A stretch of DNA of 64,000 nucleotides. Origin: Lepraria neglecta (taxonomy: Eukaryota > Ascomycota > Lecanoromycetes > Lecanorales > Stereocaulaceae). The notes under the pieces are model-generated. The model was not told where the DNA came from. It did no database searches and saw nothing but the letters and a program-made list of their open reading frames with translations. Both the position numbers and the translations under genes were made by a program. Below are positions 60,452-64,000 of the stretch, one piece after another; position 1 is the first letter of the stretch, and each line of letters starts with the position of its first letter. The stretch spans positions 620,001 through 684,000 of the forward strand of contig CM065652.1 in NCBI GenBank assembly GCA_033220425.1, given 5' to 3'.

Positions 60452-60800
60452 TCATTCCTTACATAGATTAGCAGCTTGCGTACGGTTGGCACTTGTAGCA
60501 GTCTGCCACAGTCTGCGATAGACCTCTGCTAGCTCTGGCTCCTCCACTTTGCCCATAGCTACGCCAGAGTGAGCTTGTGTGATAGCATCGTTGTTCTCCA
60601 CCCGATACGCGTCTTGTTGTATGATCTTTCCGTTCTGTAGTAGAAATAAGTTGGCCGCAAGAAGTGCTGTTCGTTTGTTCCCATTTGCGAAAGCCGACCT
60701 TCTCCTTGGTATCCAATACTTACGCGTTGAAGCAGACCGTGGTCTGCCCCTCTCCCTGGGCTTTGCTGTCGAGCATCATAGGATAGCGCAATGGCTATCG
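60452..60800 (-). pseudogene. Fic/Doc-domain protein remnant
   Basis: Read on the minus strand, the frame gives SAFANGNKRTALLAANLFLL, QNGKIIQQDAYRVENNDAI, VAMGKVEEPELAEVYRRLW and ends with TGA (stop at 60452-60454). FxNGNKRT is the nucleotide-binding loop of Fic/Doc proteins, which transfer AMP or phosphate to target proteins. The active-site His that precedes it in the family (HxFx[D/N]GNKR) is Ser here (RSAFANGNKR). The N-terminal half exists only as MAIAIALSYDARQQSP in a different frame, so the gene is broken. Fungal Fic genes are often patchy, suggesting a bacterial source, but that is inference. Confidence 0.6.
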
Positions 60801-60901
60801 CCAAGGCCGTCGAATGTTAGATTACAGCTTTGTTTATCTTTAACTTCCAGTGACAAATTATCATGCAGCTAATGGTTGCCAACACCCTCCGCCCAAATCC
60901 T

Positions 60902-61913
60902 TCATCTCGACCGTGATCGTTTACGCCTCTTTGGAGACCTTGAGCTCCCTCCTGACCGCACACCTTCCATTCTCCCTCCTCTCCTTTCCACATTCAAAGA
61001 TGGCGACGATGCCCATCGTTCTGGATCTAGTCCTGCCATCACTCTCTCCAAAGCACTTCCTCTCGTTGCCTTGGAGCCAGCCCCAAAGCCCGGTGTGCCA
61101 CCTCTACTCGACTGACCCGAGTTGGTAGCAGAAACGAAGTCAATGCTCTCCCGTGATGCCTTGGCCTTCTCCTCTTCTTTCCTCTTCAAGATACTCTGCT
61201 GAGACTTCAACAACTCCTCTTTGTAGGCCCCTTCTGGAAATCCCGCTGGGTCCCACAAATCCACAGACAAAGTCGTAGCGTACTGCTGCTGCTCATCTAA
61301 ACCCGCAAAGTCCATCAACTTGGGCAAGAGGCTAGGGTTCTTGAGGGCGGAAGAAGAAGCGAGTTTGGCATTGAAATGCACGCCCTGTTTCTTCAGCTCT
61401 AGGAAATGAGCAAATTTTTGGTCCGCGCCTGGGTTTGGTGAGCCTGGTGGTGAAGGGGGAATATCGAGGTTTGGGTTGGTGGGCATTGTTAGATTGCGGA
61501 TCGTTGCTCGCTGGGTCGTATATGGGGAAGAGGGTGCGGGGAGTGTATTGTTCTCTGACGTGGAGGCCTGCGGCGGACCTACTGGTCCCAATATGGCCCC
61601 ATTGGCGACGGCGGGTTGAAGGGAGGGCTCATTATCTGGCTCCCTTGGCCTCGACGACCCATTCACAGTAGCATCTAGGAAGTTAGCATACACGGAGGGA
61701 TTCAGCATGGTGCTATTGCTCACTTGGGGATGTCTGTCCCGCCGCTCTAGCATTCTCAGCTTGGATCGGAGTCTAAGGTCTATCCAGTCAATCATAGTCA
61801 AAAGGTGTGAGGGCATTCGAATGAATTCGTACTTCAGAAGTTTGCTGCCCCTCATTGGCCTCATCCACGGTATCCTCCTCATCGCTACTTCCGTAGGCCA
61901 CAAGCCCGGACAT
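60902..61913 (-). CDS. HCNGP/SAP30BP-like nuclear protein
   Basis: Three exons, complement of join(60902..61674, 61724..61772, 61833..61913), 903 nt, 300 aa. N-terminus MSGLVAYGSSDEEDT is the family's typical start. A Pro/Ser-rich middle leads into the conserved HCNGP core: NPNLDIPPSPPGSPNPGADQ, KFAHFLELKKQGVHFNAKLA, NPSLLPKLMDFAGLDEQQQYAT and WDPAGFPEGAYKEELLKSQQ. The C-terminus is an RS-like basic tail (SPKRRKRSRSR). Human SAP30BP (HCNGP) is a transcriptional co-regulator with roles in splicing of short introns. Fungal function is untested here. A 49-nt middle exon is required to keep the frame. Confidence 0.88.
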
Positions 61914-62496
61914 TGTGAAAATACCAATGAGCTGTAGCCTATCAGTCGTTGTTTTTGGGAATTGGGGCAAAGGATTGGGTTGAAGATTTTAAAGGGCACT
62001 ATGGACGGTAACAAATCTAGGGGTAATTAGCCGACATCTCCCTCATCATCATTCAAAACCTCCCAACGCTTTCAACAATCTGTCAAGACTCTTTAGCTTG
62101 GCCCCATTGCTTCAGTACAAGCCTTTCTTACTCACTCTACAGATCCACACTTCCGCCGGTTGCATCAAATCCCCGCGAATTGCTCGCTCCGCCTTGGGAC
62201 ACCGACTTAGCCATATCCATAGCTAACAGGAATTGCTTAGAGGGCATTAGGCTCATCAAAAATAGATAGCATAGAACCAATACGAGCAAGTCGAGAATTT
62301 GGCTTTGATTTGTCTGCTTCATCATTCAAGTTTATCCTTGGATGCTCCTAACCTAAAGACTACGTTTCATAGCAATCCTTCTCCACAGCGCTGCCCCACC
62401 TTTATCTGCAATTTGCGTCTGGCGTTCTACAATGTGGCCGTTTGTTATCTTCCTTTGAATTTTTGGGGGAACCATTGCTAAGGTTTGCGCAGGGGC
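61914..62496. other. Intergenic between divergent genes
   Basis: Holds both 5' regions. A minus-strand 62-codon frame (62137-62325, one hydrophobic segment ILDLLVLVLCYLFLMSLM) is weakly supported and not called as a gene. Confidence 0.35.
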
Positions 62497-63294
62497 ATGA
62501 ATCTCGAGAGCAGTCTCGTTGAGATGCAGCAAGACATACCGGACGTGTCCACTCGGCAGCTCGAGGAGCTGTTCAGCCAAAACATGCATCTTTCGGACGG
62601 TACCAGCCAGGGCCCGGACCAGCAAAATCCGCCTGCACCAGTGGTCGAGCAGGCCCAGCAGGTCGAGCAGCAGCAACCTACAATCAAGTACAGCATGTCC
62701 CAGCATTACACGCACTCATCACACGTCGTACGAGGCCTGCACCCCCTGCAGCCATCGAGTGAAGATTTACCAAGTCGAATGCTGATCAAAAACGGCATCG
62801 CACCATCTTCGCTCCTTCGGGCCCAGCTGAGTCTTTTCGAACAAGCAGACGAGGATCAGAGATCGCGCCTCATCGAACTTTGGACCATCGTGCCTCCCAC
62901 GTACGCCAGAAATGGAGGTCAGGAATTGGCTGACAGGTTGGGTGAATATCAGAACACGACTTTAGCGCAAGAGCAGGAGCTGGCCTTGTTGAGGTACCAG
63001 AAGAATGGCCTTGGAGGAAATGTCCAGAGCGATGTACAAGCCGAGCAGCTCAAGTCTCTGCCTGGAGATTTCTTCATGCAGTCTTCGGGAGAAGGGCTAC
63101 AGCGCACCATCAACCGGTATTTCTCTGCGGCCAAAGACCAATCGATCGGAGGTAATGAAAGCTGGTCTGAGAATCTGAATCAGCAGAAGATGGAACACCA
63201 GTACGGAAATTTTGACGAAAAACAGCAATTCAACGAGCAACTACCCCAGGGAATACCGGCCAGTCATGATATGGAGGACGAAGAAATGCTTTAG
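62497..63294 (+). CDS. Unrecognised Gln-rich protein
   Basis: An uninterrupted frame from ATG 62497 (MNLESSLVEMQQDIPD) to the TAG at 63292-63294, 265 aa. A Gln-rich segment (VEQAQQVEQQQPTIKY) is followed by HYTHSSHVV and a more ordered block: MLIKNGIAPSSLLRAQLSLF, QADEDQRSRLIELWTIVPPTYA, then NNTTLAQEQELALLRYQK-like helix. The wording MLxxxGIxPSxLxxxQLxLFxxAxxxxQxRLIELWxI recurs in fungal proteins I have met without a known function. It faces the next gene tail to tail with 8 bp between stops. Function unknown. Confidence 0.65.
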   Translation: MNLESSLVEMQQDIPDVSTRQLEELFSQNMHLSDGTSQGPDQQNPPAPVVEQAQQVEQQQPTIKYSMSQHYTHSSHVVRGLHPLQPSSEDLPSRMLIKNGIAPSSLLRAQLSLFEQADEDQRSRLIELWTIVPPTYARNGGQELADRLGEYQNTTLAQEQELALLRYQKNGLGGNVQSDVQAEQLKSLPGDFFMQSSGEGLQRTINRYFSAAKDQSIGGNESWSENLNQQKMEHQYGNFDEKQQFNEQLPQGIPASHDMEDEEML

Positions 63295-63302
63295 CCTTTA
63301 GC

Positions 63303-63644
63303 TTAGTAGCTGTTAGAGAGTTTGCTGCTTCTGTGCTTGCGACCGCGCTGCTTTCTCCTCTTCCCACTGACGATGATAATGAGATTCCGCAGACCAAACG
63401 TACTAACTCCAAGGTGCGTTAGCAACACAAATCCCTTTCCATAAATCCTGGCAACCTCAAAAGTTAGCTCTTGCAGGTAAGGCAGCACATCAAAGAGCTT
63501 GGTCCCCACAACCACATTCGTCCCATGGTTCGGCAATACGTTTTGGCAGACTTCCTCCTCTATCGGTGGGGACACGCAGTCAATCATCACGACGGGAAGG
63601 TACTCCTCCTCTTCAACCAGCGCCTCTAGTTTGGCACGAACCAT
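63303..63644 (-). CDS. Small unrecognised protein
   Basis: 113 codons from ATG 63644. Acidic start (LEALVEEEEYLPVVMIDCV), a middle block (FDVLPYLQELTFEVARIYGKG), one hydrophobic stretch (LLTHLGVSTFGLRNLIIIV), and a very basic tail (GKRRKQRGRKHRSSKL). No known domain. Composition is coding-like, but no homology was recognised. A splice into other exons was not tested. Confidence 0.4.
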   Translation of the reverse strand: MVRAKLEALVEEEEYLPVVMIDCVSPPIEEEVCQNVLPNHGTNVVVGTKLFDVLPYLQELTFEVARIYGKGFVLLTHLGVSTFGLRNLIIIVSGKRRKQRGRKHRSSKLSNSY

Positions 63645-64000
63645 GTAACATTCGACACGCTCACACCATCACACGTTACAAGTCAATATCTGCCTTTGTT
63701 GCACTGACCTTGCCCTTTCCTCAGCAGCTTATCATTGTATCACAAACTTATAGAATTAGCGAATATCAAATAAACATTTCACACCCAAACAATCACGAGA
63801 ATTTGAGTTTGAAAAGTATTGCATTAATTGATGAAATGACCGTGTATGCTCCACGTTATCTAGTGGGGGGCGAAGTATGTTCCAGACCAGCGATTCCCCT
63901 AAATATCCACCAAAAGTAATATATGTTTTGGAAATTATGATTGTCAAGGGATGTCTTGTCCACCCAAACCGCAAACCCCAGAAGCCATCCATCTCCGTCC
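63645..64000. other. Window end, no supported gene
   Basis: A 78-codon minus-strand frame (63756-63992) is present but unconvincing. Otherwise plain AT-rich sequence. Confidence 0.35.

Overview
The window is nuclear DNA of a filamentous ascomycete. Almost every gene splits into exons joined by introns of about 45-60 nt with GT...AG ends. The gene set includes a Pth11-like rhodopsin-fold membrane protein, a hybrid histidine kinase, a dimethylallyltryptophan-synthase-type prenyltransferase and a UMTA-type methyltransferase, which together point to Pezizomycotina. A leotiomycete is my best guess, but only from general familiarity; no marker here proves it. Exon joins below were derived by reading splice sites and keeping the frame and family motifs continuous.

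Positions 1-43.7 kb are a gene-dense housekeeping arm. In order: RAD7 C-terminus, a CAMK-like kinase, eIF3j, an unrecognised three-exon gene, a duplicated pair of small secreted protein genes (both decaying), enolase, a Rad60/Esc2-type SUMO-like protein, LSM6, a SAM methyltransferase, a Pth11-like membrane protein, MDM31, PNO1, two head-to-head proteasome genes (PRE7 and PRE10), lumazine synthase, GFA1, SET1 of COMPASS, TRM112, ribosomal protein eL36, a TUG/UBX4-like protein, ARPC1 of the Arp2/3 complex and a hybrid histidine kinase.

Positions 43.7-60.8 kb are an accessory, partly decayed region. Intact-looking genes (UMTA methyltransferase, an enoyl-CoA hydratase-like enzyme, probably the prenyltransferase) alternate with pseudogenes of a TauD-type dioxygenase, a flavin monooxygenase, a SET-domain protein and a Fic-domain protein. 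It also holds a G-rich tandem repeat and an AT-rich wrecked retroelement. Two pseudogenes each carry a stop where the family has Trp (TGG to TAG), as expected from repeat-induced point mutation or related G-to-A decay. The enzyme types resemble a secondary-metabolite neighbourhood that is breaking down, but no backbone synthase other than the prenyltransferase is visible.

Positions 60.9-64 kb return to ordinary genes: an HCNGP/SAP30BP-like nuclear protein and two unrecognised genes meeting tail to tail. The most interesting points are the eroding island, the decaying tandem small-secreted-protein pair, the Fic remnant with a replaced catalytic His, the 226-bp tandem duplication upstream of lumazine synthase, and a set of extremely short coding exons (3, 5, 11 and 24 nt).
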